DNA from: Spartobacteria bacterium
Lineage (GTDB): Bacteria; Verrucomicrobiota; Verrucomicrobiia; Chthoniobacterales; UBA6821
Direction of reading: 5' to 3'
NCBI GenBank assembly: GCA_947487385.1
Contig: CANKWU010000010.1
Location: forward strand, 1 to 64,000
Length of the DNA stretch: 64,000 nucleotides
Below the pieces are notes generated by a model that saw only the letters and a program-made list of their open reading frames with translations, was not told the origin of the DNA and did no database searches. Of the stretch, positions 16,780-26,585 are shown piece after piece. A program made the translations under genes and the position numbers. The stretch's first letter is position 1, and each line of letters opens with the position of its first letter.

Positions 16780-17226
16780 TCATCGGGCTGAGTTCCTGAT
16801 CTCTGAGTCCTTGCTAACGGATCCAAGGATCTGCAGGAACCTAGAGCCGACACCTCCTTGTCCTGGAAGGAATTGGGCCGCAAACCATTCTAGGACCTCA
16901 TCCATTAAGAGGAATCGATAGACCGTGAGGATCCTACGTTGACGAGGTGCATCATCATCCTGATCAAGTTCCGCCGTCTTCCAGATTCCATCTTTCCAGA
17001 CCTGCTGGATCTTTCTCTGGAGATAGAAGGAGGGGTGGGATGAATAGAACAGTGTCTCTTGGAGATTTCATACACGAGCGCAGCTGTCCATATGGGAACC
17101 CACAGAGATTAATTCCATGTCGTTTCCCGGGTCGATTAAAGGGTGGGTTCTATTGGGCACGCATAATAACAGCACTTCGCTTGCCGAAAAATCGTGGAAT
17201 TTAAGTCTGAGAGTAGGCTGAACGAG
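16780..17226 (-). pseudogene. Unidentified decayed reading frame downstream of allophanate hydrolase
   Basis: One frame stays open for about 150 codons apart from a single TGA at 17068..17070. It reads through ASEVLLLCVPNRTHPLIDPG and, after the TGA (possibly a former Trp codon), SSHPSFYLQRKIQQVWKDG and VYRFLLMDEVLEWFAAQF. There is no good start codon, and the ORF track shows only unrelated frames. I do not recognise the family. It fills most of the 475-base gap between allophanate hydrolase and the broken aquaporin, so this part of the operon tail appears to be eroding. Confidence 0.3.
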
Positions 17227-17230
17227 TCAC

Positions 17231-18916
17231 TCAGCGATCTCGCAGGTAATTTCGCCAGCCTCCATGGACCGTTATCTCCGGAGCATCTGCAAGCGCCTCA
17301 GGTTCGCAGATAAAGCCCTTCACCCACGAACCGTCCATCAGCTCGATAGTGCCTATTCCAAGGGGATGAGGGATCAGACTGAGAAAGGAGCCCAAAGCCT
17401 TGACCGGTATATTCCAGACCTCGACCTCGATCGTTGCTCCATGATGGCTATCACGTACTAATCCCGGTTTCGGAGGCACTGTAGGGAGAGCATATAACCT
17501 GTAATGGGCCGCAGTCGTCGTGATCTGTAATAGAACGGCTCCTCGCTCGGTTAACTGGCAGTTCAGGGGTTGGCCGGAAAGGTGGGCTCCCACGACAGCC
17601 AAGGGAATCATTCCTCGGCATGCATCCGCTCCGCTAGCGATGGCGGCCAGCAGACGATCTTCAAAGGCAGGCCCGACCAGCGTGACTCCGAACGGAAGAC
17701 CGTTCTTCCGGAAGCCGGAGGGAATAGCCAGTGCGGAAAGGTCGAGGAGATTGACGAAGTTGGTGTAGGTACCGAGACGACTATTGAGTCCCACTGGATC
17801 GGCCAACACTTCTTGAACTCGGTAGATTGTGGGAGTTGTCGGAAGCAGAAGAGCATCGATATTGTCCCAGACCGGGGCCGTCGCGGCTTTCAGTCGTTGG
17901 AGTTCATACAGGCCTGTGAAGGCGTCCATGGCTGACTTGCGCGGCCCCTCCGTGATGATACTCCGGACCGTGGAATCGACCTGGTCGGGATTGTTGCGGA
18001 TGAACTCTCCCACGGCATGGTCGCGTTCTGCCACCCAGGCTCCTCCGTAAAGAAGGCGGGCAGTTTGGAGAAACGGGTCGAGATTGATAGGTACAATCTC
18101 GTATCCACGTACCCGCATGCGTTCGATCTCTTCCTGGAATAACCTTTCCGACTCACTATCGCCAAAAAACTCCGCACACTCCGGCACACCGAGACAAATT
18201 CTCTTTCCCCTAGCGTGAAGAGGCGGCATCGGACGTGACCAAGGATCCTGATCATCAAATCGGGAGGTAATCTCAAAAATATCCAGTGCTTCTTTCACGC
18301 TGTGAGCAAAAATACTCACGCAATCCAAGGAAGCACATGCGGGGACAACCCCGCGGACACTCAAGAGTCCGCGCGACGGCTTAAGGCCCACGAGATTATT
18401 GAATGCAGCTGGAACGCGTCCCGATCCGGCAGTGTCCGTTCCTAGGGAAAAAGCCACCAGACCGGCAGCGACGGCAACGGCTGATCCGGAACTCGATCCG
18501 CCAGAGATATACGCCGGGTCATAGACATTCCGGCAGATACCATACGGGGTGCGGGTACCGACAAGTCCCGTGGCGAACTGATCCATGTTGGTCTTGCCGA
18601 TGAGGAGTGCGCCGGCCTTTCTGAGGAGATCGACGACGAAAGCAGATTGCTCCGGGACATAGGAAAATGCGGGACAGGCGGCCGTGGTCGGGAGGCCCGC
18701 CACATCGATATTGTCCTTCACCGCGAAGGGAACGCCATAGAAGGGAAGGGAGGGATCAGAGAGCGCCGCTTCCCGCAGCACCTCTTCCTGATCCCTCAGG
18801 AAGATCCAGACCCCATCCGTACCACGTTCGGCGATCTTGGCGTATACCCCGTTGATAACCTCCTCGGCCGTTGTGGAGCCATCTCCTAGGGCCTGACGCA
18901 GTGAAGTAATTGTCAT
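17231..18916 (-). CDS. atzF: Allophanate hydrolase
   Basis: Amidase-signature enzyme of 561 residues that converts allophanate to ammonia and CO2, the last step of guanidine or urea carboxylase pathways. The catalytic Lys lies in FAVKDNIDVAG, and the Ser-cisSer pair in SGGSSSGSAVAVAAG and TDTAGSGRVPAAFNNLVGLK. The C-terminal domain from about residue 440 (VVGAHLSGQPLNCQLTERGA) is the characteristic allophanate hydrolase C-terminal domain. The ATG overlaps the carboxylase stop by four bases, so the two are translationally coupled. Confidence 0.93.
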   Translation of the reverse strand: MTITSLRQALGDGSTTAEEVINGVYAKIAERGTDGVWIFLRDQEEVLREAALSDPSLPFYGVPFAVKDNIDVAGLPTTAACPAFSYVPEQSAFVVDLLRKAGALLIGKTNMDQFATGLVGTRTPYGICRNVYDPAYISGGSSSGSAVAVAAGLVAFSLGTDTAGSGRVPAAFNNLVGLKPSRGLLSVRGVVPACASLDCVSIFAHSVKEALDIFEITSRFDDQDPWSRPMPPLHARGKRICLGVPECAEFFGDSESERLFQEEIERMRVRGYEIVPINLDPFLQTARLLYGGAWVAERDHAVGEFIRNNPDQVDSTVRSIITEGPRKSAMDAFTGLYELQRLKAATAPVWDNIDALLLPTTPTIYRVQEVLADPVGLNSRLGTYTNFVNLLDLSALAIPSGFRKNGLPFGVTLVGPAFEDRLLAAIASGADACRGMIPLAVVGAHLSGQPLNCQLTERGAVLLQITTTAAHYRLYALPTVPPKPGLVRDSHHGATIEVEVWNIPVKALGSFLSLIPHPLGIGTIELMDGSWVKGFICEPEALADAPEITVHGGWRNYLRDR

Positions 18917-21900
18917 GACTCGATGAGGGCCGCAAGGTGTTGGCCTGCCGCGACCGGCTTCCCCTCGGTAATGGCAAGTGAATGAACGGTTCCCGCAGAG
19001 ACGGCCGTCACGCCGATCTCGGTCTTCATTGATTCCACGATGAACAGCAGGTCTCCTTCGGAGACGGTGTCACCCGGTTTCACAAGAACCTTCCACATGT
19101 TTCCAGTAACTGGGGAGTCGACAAAGATTCCGCCGTCGGGAAGCGCGATTTCCTCCACGGATGGCATGGCAACCACTTCATCGGTGGCCTCGAATCCTGC
19201 TGCTGCCCAGCGTTCACGCTCCTCTTCGAAAGCCTTCTGCTGCAGTTTTTTGAATGCGGTGCACTCGTCCGAAACTGACTCAAGAAAAGCGTGGTAATCC
19301 TTCAAGCGGAACTCTCCTTCCTCGATTTTCGGTGAGAAGCGCCCGTAGGGGAAATCGGCGCGCATCTGCATCAGTTCGTCATGAGTGGCGGGATAAAAAC
19401 GGATCTGGTCAAAAAAGCGCAGAAGCCATGGCTTGGTGAACTCCTTGGTAGTGCGGAATCGGTTCCACATCTGGATCGTGCGTCCGACGAACTGATAGCC
19501 ACCTGGCCCCTCCATCCCATAGACACAGAGGTAGGCCCCCCCGATGCCAACGGCATTTTCAGGGGTCCAGGTGCGTGCCGGATTATACTTGGTCGTGACC
19601 AACCTGTGCCGCGGATCAAGCGGCGTCGCGACCGGTGCGCCGAGGTAGACATCGCCTAGGCCCAGCACGAGGTAACTGGCATCGAAGACGATTTTCTTAA
19701 CCTCCTCGATGGACTCGAGTCCGTTGATGCGGCGGATGAACTCAATGTTGCTCGGACACCAGGGAGCGTCCGGTCGTACCGACTGCATGTAGCGGCGGAT
19801 CGCCTCCAGGGTCGACTCATCCTCCCAGGAGAGCGGGAGATGAACAATGCGGGTGGGAACAACCATTTCATCGATGGAAGGAAGGTCTTTCTCCAAGGTA
19901 ATCATCCGCACGAGAAGATCCCCGAGGGGGATAATCCGGCTGTCGAAGTGAACCTGGAGGGAACGGATTCCCGGAGTGATGTCGATGATACCTGGAATCC
20001 CAGCCTTCTCCAATGTCGAGAAGAGGGCCTGGACGCGGAAGCGCAGATTCAGATCCAGTTCGAGAGGGCCATATTCCACGAGCAGGTAGTCGTCTCCCGC
20101 TCCACGGTAGACCACGCGGGGCGTTTCCCCGGTCTCTGGGATGGTGTGGAGAACCGCCTCGTCGAGCGAGACGCTGATCCCCGCGCCGCTCGTGTTTTTA
20201 TTAACCGTGAGACGCTTGAGACGAACGCGGTCACCCGCCTTGAGTTGTCCCATTTTCCAGAGTTCGGAAGACGTGATCACTACGGGGCAGACAAACCCTC
20301 CAAGGCTGGGCCCATCGGGTCCCAGCAGAATTGGCATGTCGCCCGTGAAATCCATGGCACCGATCGCATAGGCATTGTCATGAATATTGGAGGGGTGAAG
20401 TCCTGCCTCTCCACCATCCTTGCGGGCCCATTGAGGTTTCGGCCCAATCAACCGCACTCCGGTGCGGCTTGAGTTGTAATGAACCTCCCAGACCGTCGAA
20501 AACACCATCTCGATATCCTCTTCGGTGAAGAAATCGGGTGCTCCGTGCGGCCCGTAGAGAACGCCGATCTCCCAATCATTGGAGAACTCTGGCCGATTGG
20601 CCACCGGATGCATTGGGGAAAGCGGGGTATTCTCCGCGATCCTCAACACATCGCCGGATCGCAGGGCTCGACCGCCATGTCCTCCGAATCCGCCGAGCGT
20701 GAACGTGGCACGGCTTCCAAGATACTCGGGCACATCGAATCCTCCCCTGATGGCCAGATAGCTGCGTGCTCCCGTCCCAGTTGCTCGGCCGATCTTCAAG
20801 GTCTGTCCGACAGCAGCTTGAACAGGTTCCCAAAAAGGAACTTCCCGTCCGTCGAGCGTTGCCTTCATCTCCGCCCCGGTGAGACAGAAAGTCGCGGAAC
20901 TCCGGAATCGGAGTGTGGGTCCCGACATCGTGATCTCGAGGCCCGCCGCCAAAGCGGGGTTGCCCACCGCCTCATTCGCGAGACGGAACGAAAGCGAGTC
21001 CATGGGACCCGAGGGGGGAATCCCCACGGCCCAATGCCCGACACGCCCTGGAAAATCCTGAACCGTTGTCTGGGTTCCCCCGTCCAAGACATCGATCGAG
21101 GTGGAAGAAACTTCCAGCGTCCTGAGAAAACCGGTGCTGACATTTCCCGAGCGGAAACGTTCGTCGTCCAGAATACCCCGCAGGTAGGAAACATTGGTTT
21201 CGATCCCGTGCAGTGACGTTTCGCCGAGGGCCGACCGGAGTTGGGCGATGGCGGCATTTCGATCCGTTGCCGTGGCGATTACCTTGGCGATGAGAGGGTC
21301 ATAGTTCGAGGTGACCTCCGTTCCGGTCTCCACCCAGGTGTCGACCCGAACATCCTCGGGAAAACGCACCTGCGTGAGCAGACCCGCGCAGGGCTGGAAA
21401 TTCTTAGCCGGATCCTCCGCGTAAACTCGCGCCTGGATCGAGTGACCCTGCGGTTTGCGAACTTGGGTCACCCATTCCTCTGGGAGGTTTCCCGCCGCAA
21501 GGCGAAGCATCCATTCGACAAGATCAACACCAAAGACCTTCTCTGTGACGCCATGCTCGACCTGGAGACGGGTATTGACCTCAAGGAAATAGAACTGCTT
21601 CTCCGCATCGTCGTAGAGAAATTCCACGGTGCCAGCGGATGCATAGTGTACCGACGCAGCAAGAAGCCGTGCCGCCTCGTGGAGACGAGAACGGGTCCCT
21701 TCGTCCAGTCCTGGGGCCGGAGTCTCCTCGATAACCTTCTGGTTGCGGCGCTGCGCCGAGCAATCGCGTTCGCCGAAAACCACCACGCGACCATCGCCTA
21801 GACCGAAGACCTGGACCTCGATATGACGAGCCACCTCGACGAACTTTTCCACATAAACGCCACCCTGCTTGAAATTCGCTTCCCCGAGACGCTGAACCAT

Positions 21901-22440
21901 GGCGAACCGCTCGGTCAGTTCCTCTTTATTGCTGCACAGCTGAAGGCCAATACCCCCTCCTCCCGCCGTGCTTTTGAGCATGACTGGATAGCCGATCCGG
22001 CCGGCTTCCAGAGCCGCCTCGGCGGCATCTGCCACCAGATTGCTTCCAGGAAGCATCGGTACTCCCGCGCGGCGGGCAAGATCCCTGGCAATGTGCTTGA
22101 GTCCGAAATCCGCGAGATGCTCAGGTCGTGGACCCACAAAGCGTATTCCGGCATCCTCGCAGGCAGCAGCAAAGGATGAGTTCTCGCTCAGAAAGCCATA
22201 GCCCGGATGGATGCCGTCGACTCCTAGGCGGCGGGCGGCCTCAAGAATGGCCTCTGTCTTGAGGTAGCTCTCCGACGCAGCGGCAGGGCCGAGACAGACT
22301 GATTCACCGGCCATGCGCACATGCAGTGCCTGGGAGTCAGCTTCAGAGCAGACTGCCACCGAAGCGATGCCCATCTGGTCAAGAGTGCGGATGATGCGGC
22401 AAGCGATCTCCCCCCGGTTGGCAATGAGGACCTTCTTCAT
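18913..22440 (-). CDS. Biotin-dependent guanidine (or urea) carboxylase
   Basis: Single-chain carboxylase of 1175 residues. Biotin carboxylase domain 1-445 ([31 protein letters not shown]). KipA/AHS2-like half of the carboxyltransferase 450-760, KipI/AHS1-like half 765-1040, biotin carrier 1105-1175 with biotinyl-Lys about 1139 in ESMKTE. There is no fused allophanate hydrolase. Residue 697 (GAMDFTGD) is Asp; by rough offset this is the K. lactis 1330 position, where as I recall Asp marks guanidine carboxylases and Asn urea carboxylases. The two deiminase-type genes upstream also point to guanidine. Coupled by four-base overlaps on both sides. Confidence 0.9.
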   Translation of the reverse strand: MKKVLIANRGEIACRIIRTLDQMGIASVAVCSEADSQALHVRMAGESVCLGPAAASESYLKTEAILEAARRLGVDGIHPGYGFLSENSSFAAACEDAGIRFVGPRPEHLADFGLKHIARDLARRAGVPMLPGSNLVADAAEAALEAGRIGYPVMLKSTAGGGGIGLQLCSNKEELTERFAMVQRLGEANFKQGGVYVEKFVEVARHIEVQVFGLGDGRVVVFGERDCSAQRRNQKVIEETPAPGLDEGTRSRLHEAARLLAASVHYASAGTVEFLYDDAEKQFYFLEVNTRLQVEHGVTEKVFGVDLVEWMLRLAAGNLPEEWVTQVRKPQGHSIQARVYAEDPAKNFQPCAGLLTQVRFPEDVRVDTWVETGTEVTSNYDPLIAKVIATATDRNAAIAQLRSALGETSLHGIETNVSYLRGILDDERFRSGNVSTGFLRTLEVSSTSIDVLDGGTQTTVQDFPGRVGHWAVGIPPSGPMDSLSFRLANEAVGNPALAAGLEITMSGPTLRFRSSATFCLTGAEMKATLDGREVPFWEPVQAAVGQTLKIGRATGTGARSYLAIRGGFDVPEYLGSRATFTLGGFGGHGGRALRSGDVLRIAENTPLSPMHPVANRPEFSNDWEIGVLYGPHGAPDFFTEEDIEMVFSTVWEVHYNSSRTGVRLIGPKPQWARKDGGEAGLHPSNIHDNAYAIGAMDFTGDMPILLGPDGPSLGGFVCPVVITSSELWKMGQLKAGDRVRLKRLTVNKNTSGAGISVSLDEAVLHTIPETGETPRVVYRGAGDDYLLVEYGPLELDLNLRFRVQALFSTLEKAGIPGIIDITPGIRSLQVHFDSRIIPLGDLLVRMITLEKDLPSIDEMVVPTRIVHLPLSWEDESTLEAIRRYMQSVRPDAPWCPSNIEFIRRINGLESIEEVKKIVFDASYLVLGLGDVYLGAPVATPLDPRHRLVTTKYNPARTWTPENAVGIGGAYLCVYGMEGPGGYQFVGRTIQMWNRFRTTKEFTKPWLLRFFDQIRFYPATHDELMQMRADFPYGRFSPKIEEGEFRLKDYHAFLESVSDECTAFKKLQQKAFEEERERWAAAGFEATDEVVAMPSVEEIALPDGGIFVDSPVTGNMWKVLVKPGDTVSEGDLLFIVESMKTEIGVTAVSAGTVHSLAITEGKPVAAGQHLAALIES

Positions 22441-23093
22441 GGACGGACCTCCCAGATGCTAACCCGGATCGGTGTCGGATTGTAGGCGTTGCATGGGTTA
22501 TTGAGCTGTGGGCAGTTTGAGATGAGGCAATGGACATCCTGTCCTGCCACCATCTCCACGTACTTGCCGGGCTCAGAGACGCCGTCATCGAACTTCAAGC
22601 CTCCCTCCGGGGTTACCGGCACGTTCATGAAGAAGTTGATGTTGTGGGCCAGATCCCGCTTGGTAAGATTGAGCCCCGACTTGGCCATCTGCAGTAGGAA
22701 TGTGTCGCGGCAGTTGTGCATGAAGCGTTTGGAGAGGTCGTAGCGGACCATGTTGCTTTCTGCCGCGCAGGCACCACCCACGGTGTCGTGCCGCCCGCAG
22801 GTATCGGCCGTGATGGTCAGCATCGTGCGGTCAAGATTGGAGAGAAGCCTTGTCCCGGTGGTGAGGTAGATGCCTTCCTGGGCGCGGATGGTCGCCTGAG
22901 CGCTGTAACGCTCGGAGGGATCGTGGGCGTTAAAAAAGAAGGTGTCGGCGGCCTGGTTTCCCTCCAGATCGGTGATGCGGAGTGTCTGGCCGGCCTTGAC
23001 CAAATGAATCCAGCCATTCCCGGCGGGGATGATTTCGGCATGGATAGCATCGGCCTCGCGCAGGCTGCTCTCAACATAGTTCAGGGTGCTCAT
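22437..23093 (-). CDS. Carboxyguanidine deiminase subunit-type protein (urea carboxylase-associated, DUF1989), second gene
   Basis: A 218-residue DUF1989 protein. Conserved stretches are [49 protein letters not shown] and the metal-site-like [16 protein letters not shown]. Formerly called urea amidolyase-associated protein, the pair is now known to form a heteromeric carboxyguanidine deiminase (CgdAB) that produces allophanate. I cannot assign A or B without alignment. The stop overlaps the carboxylase start by four bases. Confidence 0.85.
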   Translation of the reverse strand: MSTLNYVESSLREADAIHAEIIPAGNGWIHLVKAGQTLRITDLEGNQAADTFFFNAHDPSERYSAQATIRAQEGIYLTTGTRLLSNLDRTMLTITADTCGRHDTVGGACAAESNMVRYDLSKRFMHNCRDTFLLQMAKSGLNLTKRDLAHNINFFMNVPVTPEGGLKFDDGVSEPGKYVEMVAGQDVHCLISNCPQLNNPCNAYNPTPIRVSIWEVRP

Positions 23094-23130
23094 GGAATGA
23101 TGAGGTTGATGAGGTGTGGTTACGGATAGG

Positions 23131-23832
23131 TTAGATATAGAGCCGCTCCGTCAGTTCCATGGCCCTTGTGCATTCAGGACGGAAGTTCCGGCAGAAGTCA
23201 TCGCTCGCCGCAGGAATCCCGGGGGCAACGGTTATCTCCACCGGCACGCGGGGGTAATCTCCCGGCGGGTGCATTGGATGAGGGCAATTGGAAAAGACCG
23301 CGAGTAGGTTCACCTCGGCGCGAAAGGTGATGCTCTCCCCTCCTTTGCAGTGGGAAGGATCGAAGTGAAGTCCCCCGTCGTCATCCGCTGTGACCTTGCT
23401 GAAGAAGTTTACGGTGGCGACAAGATCCCTAATTCCTAGGTCGTGTTTGGCGAGTTCCACCAGGAAGTTGTCGTGGGAGTTGCGCAGAAAGTTGTTCCGG
23501 CAATCCTGATAGGTCCCTTCCCCGAAAGAGGTCCTGACGATTTCCGGGGTGATGAAACCAGCCAGAGGATCGTGCCATCCGAGCGTGTCTTCCGTGATGG
23601 AGACAAGAGCGTGTCCCATGTCGCTCATCAGCACATGCCCGGCAGTAAGTTTGGCAGTATGCAGGGCCTTGAGCGTGTCGGGTAGGTTGAGGCGGTCAAT
23701 CGGATTGTCTGCATGGAAAAACAGGGCGGAGACATTGGCTCCGGGTGCAAGGGCCTTAAGGCGGATCGTGCGGTGGCGCGGCACACGCATCGACCACATG
23801 GCGCCTCCTGGAAGTGTTTCTGTCAGGATCAT
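23131..23832 (-). CDS. Carboxyguanidine deiminase subunit-type protein (urea carboxylase-associated, DUF1989), first gene
   Basis: Paralogue of the preceding entry, 233 residues. It opens with the family's typical [21 protein letters not shown] and carries [47 protein letters not shown] and [14 protein letters not shown], the last being the likely metal site. Together with the DUF1989 partner 37 bases downstream it would deiminate carboxyguanidine. Its ATG overlaps the stop of the NikR-like regulator gene (ATGA), tying regulator and enzymes into one message. Confidence 0.85.
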   Translation of the reverse strand: MILTETLPGGAMWSMRVPRHRTIRLKALAPGANVSALFFHADNPIDRLNLPDTLKALHTAKLTAGHVLMSDMGHALVSITEDTLGWHDPLAGFITPEIVRTSFGEGTYQDCRNNFLRNSHDNFLVELAKHDLGIRDLVATVNFFSKVTADDDGGLHFDPSHCKGGESITFRAEVNLLAVFSNCPHPMHPPGDYPRVPVEITVAPGIPAASDDFCRNFRPECTRAMELTERLYI

Positions 23833-24296
23833 AGCTTGGAATTCAATGGGTGAAGTTGGGGAATGATGGTGCTCGTGAGGGTGAGTTTGCTTCCCTTGAC
23901 CCCCTTGCAGGTCAGGAACATGTCGGAGATCGTTCGCAGTGTTTCCGAAGGTCCCTGGATGATGATGACTTCCATGATGTGATCGTTTTCGAGCAACACT
24001 TGCAGGGAGCCGATGACCTCGGCGACGTGTTGGCGCTTCAGGAGGGCCAACCGGGAGAGCAAGTTGTTTTTCTTCTGGTTGTAGAAAAGAGTGACCGTAC
24101 CGGCCATCACGTCCGCTTCTCCATCCTTGGAGTGCTCGATCAGGTGTTCGGTGATGATGGAGGCGAGCGCCTGCGAGCGACTCTCGAAGCCCCGCTTGAG
24201 AACCAGACCATCAAGGCCCGAACAGATATCCGGTGGGAGCGAGACACTGATACGGGTGACTCCAGACTGTGTTTTTGAAGTGAGGCTCTTTGTCAT
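23829..24296 (-). CDS. NikR-family RHH regulator lacking most nickel ligands; predicted guanidine-operon repressor
   Basis: The protein has 155 residues: a 14-residue lead, an RHH DNA-binding domain (VTRISVSLPPDICSGLDGLV, FESRSQALASIITEHL) and an ACT-like ligand domain (GTVTLFYNQKKNNLLSRLALLKRQH...SKLTLTSTII). In E. coli NikR nickel is held by His76, His87, His89 and Cys95. Here the corresponding LHVH is LQVL and the Cys position is Ile (NDHIMEV); only the first His (RQH) seems kept. Nickel sensing is therefore unlikely. It heads the guanidine operon, and NikR-type operators lie in front of it and of the ABC transporter. The effector may be guanidine or a nitrogen signal (inference). Confidence 0.85.
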   Translation of the reverse strand: MTKSLTSKTQSGVTRISVSLPPDICSGLDGLVLKRGFESRSQALASIITEHLIEHSKDGEADVMAGTVTLFYNQKKNNLLSRLALLKRQHVAEVIGSLQVLLENDHIMEVIIIQGPSETLRTISDMFLTCKGVKGSKLTLTSTIIPQLHPLNSKL

Positions 24297-24298
24297 TA

Positions 24299-24326
24299 GT
24301 ATTAAGAAGCTAAATATTTGTAATAC
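24299..24326 (-). promoter_or_regulatory. NikR-type operator in front of the guanidine operon
   Basis: GTATTA-N16-TAATAC, with spacing identical to the site at 15459..15486. It begins 3 bases upstream of the regulator's start codon, so it covers the ribosome-binding region and would permit tight autorepression. No convincing Shine-Dalgarno sequence is visible between operator and ATG. Confidence 0.75.
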
Positions 24327-24964
24327 TTTTAGAATTTAGAAAAAGCAAAAACTGCACGTACTTTCCTCTTTTCGCGAGGCCATTATAGCTTGCATACAGA
24401 GCGAGAAACCCTGCTCCCGCAGTAAGAAATTCGGGCTCGAGATTCCCGTGATTGTTAGGGAATGCATTACCTGCAACATGTAGCACATTCTTGCTAACCA
24501 AGAGCCTCTGCCGACCTCACTTTACGCTCCGATTTTCTACAATAAAGTTTTATCAATCATAGACTAAAGCAGATGGATTTGAATGGCGACCACAAGAGGC
24601 AGGCATTTAATCGGTAAAGTTTTTTTGTTTGACTGCTTTTATCCCCCCCATCAAACCGATTTGCTTTTGTTCTCGATCATGAGTCCTTTCACAAGAGGCC
24701 AGCATGCGTCTTGAGAGTTAGAAGGAATACTCCCGAAGGCTCCCGAGCAGACCCATCTCTTCCACATGCTTTTTCCAAGGATCACGATGAGTTTCTAGAG
24801 TTGGATAGCGATTCTCTTCTTCGCCTCGAGCATCGTGAGAGCATTGCCGGAGAGTAAATGCCGAACCTGCATCACCAGCTTGAGGGCCACGACAAGAATA
24901 GAATTATTACGATTCCCTTTGCTGGTAAAAGAGTTTCTCGGCCAAAGTCCTGTCCTATTTAGCA
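24327..24964. other. Intergenic stretch with decayed frames; no gene recognised
   Basis: About 640 bases. On the minus strand one short frame (24310..24501 in the track) reads VAGNAFPNNHGNLEPEFLTAG, and another ends in RYPTLETHRDPWKKHVEEMG near 24720-24830. Both look like protein remnants, but neither was identified. I looked here for the conserved core of a guanidine-I riboswitch upstream of the guanidine operon and did not see it. Confidence 0.4.
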
Positions 24965-26524
24965 TTAGTGTCCCGAACCCGACGTCGGTTCGGTTAGAGA
25001 AATGCCTTCTACGATGACCCGTAGATCCCTCGACTGGGAGTCCATGACGAAATCGGAGAGCGTCTCCAGAATATCCTGATCGATAAACGTTGCCCGTTTG
25101 CCATCGATGGTGACTTCGGATCCAGGGACAATGGAATCCAGAAGTTTACGGAGGTAGGCCTTGTTCAGGAAGGAGACATCCTTGTTCAGTCGCAGGAGAT
25201 AGCTTCCCTCGTGGAGGGTGAGCGAGAGGGAATGGTGGAAGTTGGCTCGCAGGACGAAGAGGAGTCCGATCGCCATGCCTATGGCAATTCCAAAAAGGAG
25301 ATCCTCCACAAGGATTGCCACAATGGTGATAATAAAGGGGAGAAACTGGTTCCAACCCTTGGCGAACTGCTCGCGGAACAGCGACGGCTTCGCGAGTTTG
25401 TACCCAGTCTGAAGCAGGATCGCAGCAAGGCAGGCAAGCGGGATGGTGTTGAGTTGGGCGCCGAAAAAGAGCACGGCAAGCAGAAGTAGCACACCATGGA
25501 GGAAACTGGAGATCTTGGTCTGACCCCCGAAGTTGATATTGGCGGAACTGCGGACGATAACCGCCGTGAGCGGCAGACCTCCGATCAGGCCGCTGAGCAT
25601 GTTCCCTAGCCCCTGTGCCTTGAGTTCTCGGTTGGTGGGGGCGACTCGCTTGTGAGGGTCGAGTTTGTCGACCGCCTCGATGCTCAGGAGGGTCTCCAGG
25701 CTTGCGACCACGGCCAAGATTACCGCTGTCTTGTAGACGAGTGGATTGCCGAGTGACTTGAAATCAGGTAAGTGGAACTGACTGAGGAACTCAAGGGGAG
25801 AAGAGAGCGGTGGGAGTGAGACCAAGTGATTGGGCTCGATTACGAGCGCAGGGAAATAACGCGCTGCGGCAGCGTTAAAAAGGACACCCCAGATGACCGC
25901 GAGGAGAGGAGCCGGCACCATGCGTAGGATCGCATGACGGCGGACGAGTGGCGCCTCCCATGCGAAAAGCAGACAGAGAGAGATGAGGGTGACCAAGGTT
26001 GCGCCCCAGGAGATTCCACGGATGGCATTTGTCAGGATCTGAAAGGTCACGCCGGCGGTGTCCCTCATGTAAGACTCGTCTCCATCCATCCTTGTATCAA
26101 AGCCAGTGGCATGGGGGATCTGCTTCATGATCAGAATCAGTCCGATCGCCGAGAGCATTCCCTTGATTACCGCAGAGGGGAAAAACGCACCGATCGTTCC
26201 CGCCCGGGCATAGCCCAGAATCATCTGAATCACCCCCGCCAAGACGACGCTCATTAGGAAGGCGCTAAATCCGCCAAGAGTCTCGATGGCCGAGAAGACA
26301 ATGACCGTCAACCCTGCCGCCGGGCCGGAGACGCTGAGCTGGGATCCACTCGCCCAGGCGACAACGAGACCGCCGACCATGCCTGCGATCATTCCCGAGA
26401 AAAGAGGAGCCCCTGAGGCCAAAGCGATGCCTAGACAGAGGGGAAGCGCGACCAGAAAGACGCCGATGCTGGCGGGAATGTCCTGACGTAGGTTCTCTAG
26501 ATAGTAGCGGGGTCCGGCATTCAT
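24965..26524 (-). CDS. SulP-family anion transporter, probable bicarbonate importer
   Basis: Inner-membrane transporter of 519 residues. The start is at 26524 (MNAGPRYYLENLRQDIPASI), because the track's extra 58 residues are not SulP-like. The core is typical: FLVALPLCLGIALASGAP, ASGSQLSVSGPAAGLTVIV and SIEAVDKLDPHKRVAPTNRELKAQGLGNMLSGLIGGLP. A C-terminal STAS domain follows (about 440-519: LRLNKDVSFLNKAYLRKLLD). It lies 61 bases downstream of a beta-carbonic anhydrase gene; this pairing is common in bicarbonate-transporting SulP proteins. Confidence 0.85.
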   Translation of the reverse strand: MNAGPRYYLENLRQDIPASIGVFLVALPLCLGIALASGAPLFSGMIAGMVGGLVVAWASGSQLSVSGPAAGLTVIVFSAIETLGGFSAFLMSVVLAGVIQMILGYARAGTIGAFFPSAVIKGMLSAIGLILIMKQIPHATGFDTRMDGDESYMRDTAGVTFQILTNAIRGISWGATLVTLISLCLLFAWEAPLVRRHAILRMVPAPLLAVIWGVLFNAAAARYFPALVIEPNHLVSLPPLSSPLEFLSQFHLPDFKSLGNPLVYKTAVILAVVASLETLLSIEAVDKLDPHKRVAPTNRELKAQGLGNMLSGLIGGLPLTAVIVRSSANINFGGQTKISSFLHGVLLLLAVLFFGAQLNTIPLACLAAILLQTGYKLAKPSLFREQFAKGWNQFLPFIITIVAILVEDLLFGIAIGMAIGLLFVLRANFHHSLSLTLHEGSYLLRLNKDVSFLNKAYLRKLLDSIVPGSEVTIDGKRATFIDQDILETLSDFVMDSQSRDLRVIVEGISLTEPTSGSGH

Positions 26525-26585
26525 GGTGCTGTCGATTTTACGCCCCCTTGGGCAGGATAAGGGAAGGGAATCTCCCGGAAAAAAG

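Noticed and set aside
16947-17204. 85-residue plus-strand ORF
   Set aside because: Composition is unlike protein, and the minus-strand frame 16780..17226 over the same bases looks more coding-like.
19840-20472. Plus-strand ORFs of 180-245 residues over the carboxylase gene (also 20479..21216 and 21241..21801)
   Set aside because: Mirror frames of a long high-GC gene with clear biotin carboxylase and carboxyltransferase domains.
18913-23832. Reading the operon as a nickel urease-related or plain urea system because of the NikR-like gene
   Set aside because: No urease subunits or accessory genes; nickel ligands of the NikR-like protein are lost; DUF1989 pair indicates guanidine.
24327-24560. 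Sigma-54 promoter for the NikR-like operon
   Set aside because: A TTTTTGCTTT -12-like element exists near 24340-24350, but the -24 position reads ACGTG rather than TGGCA.
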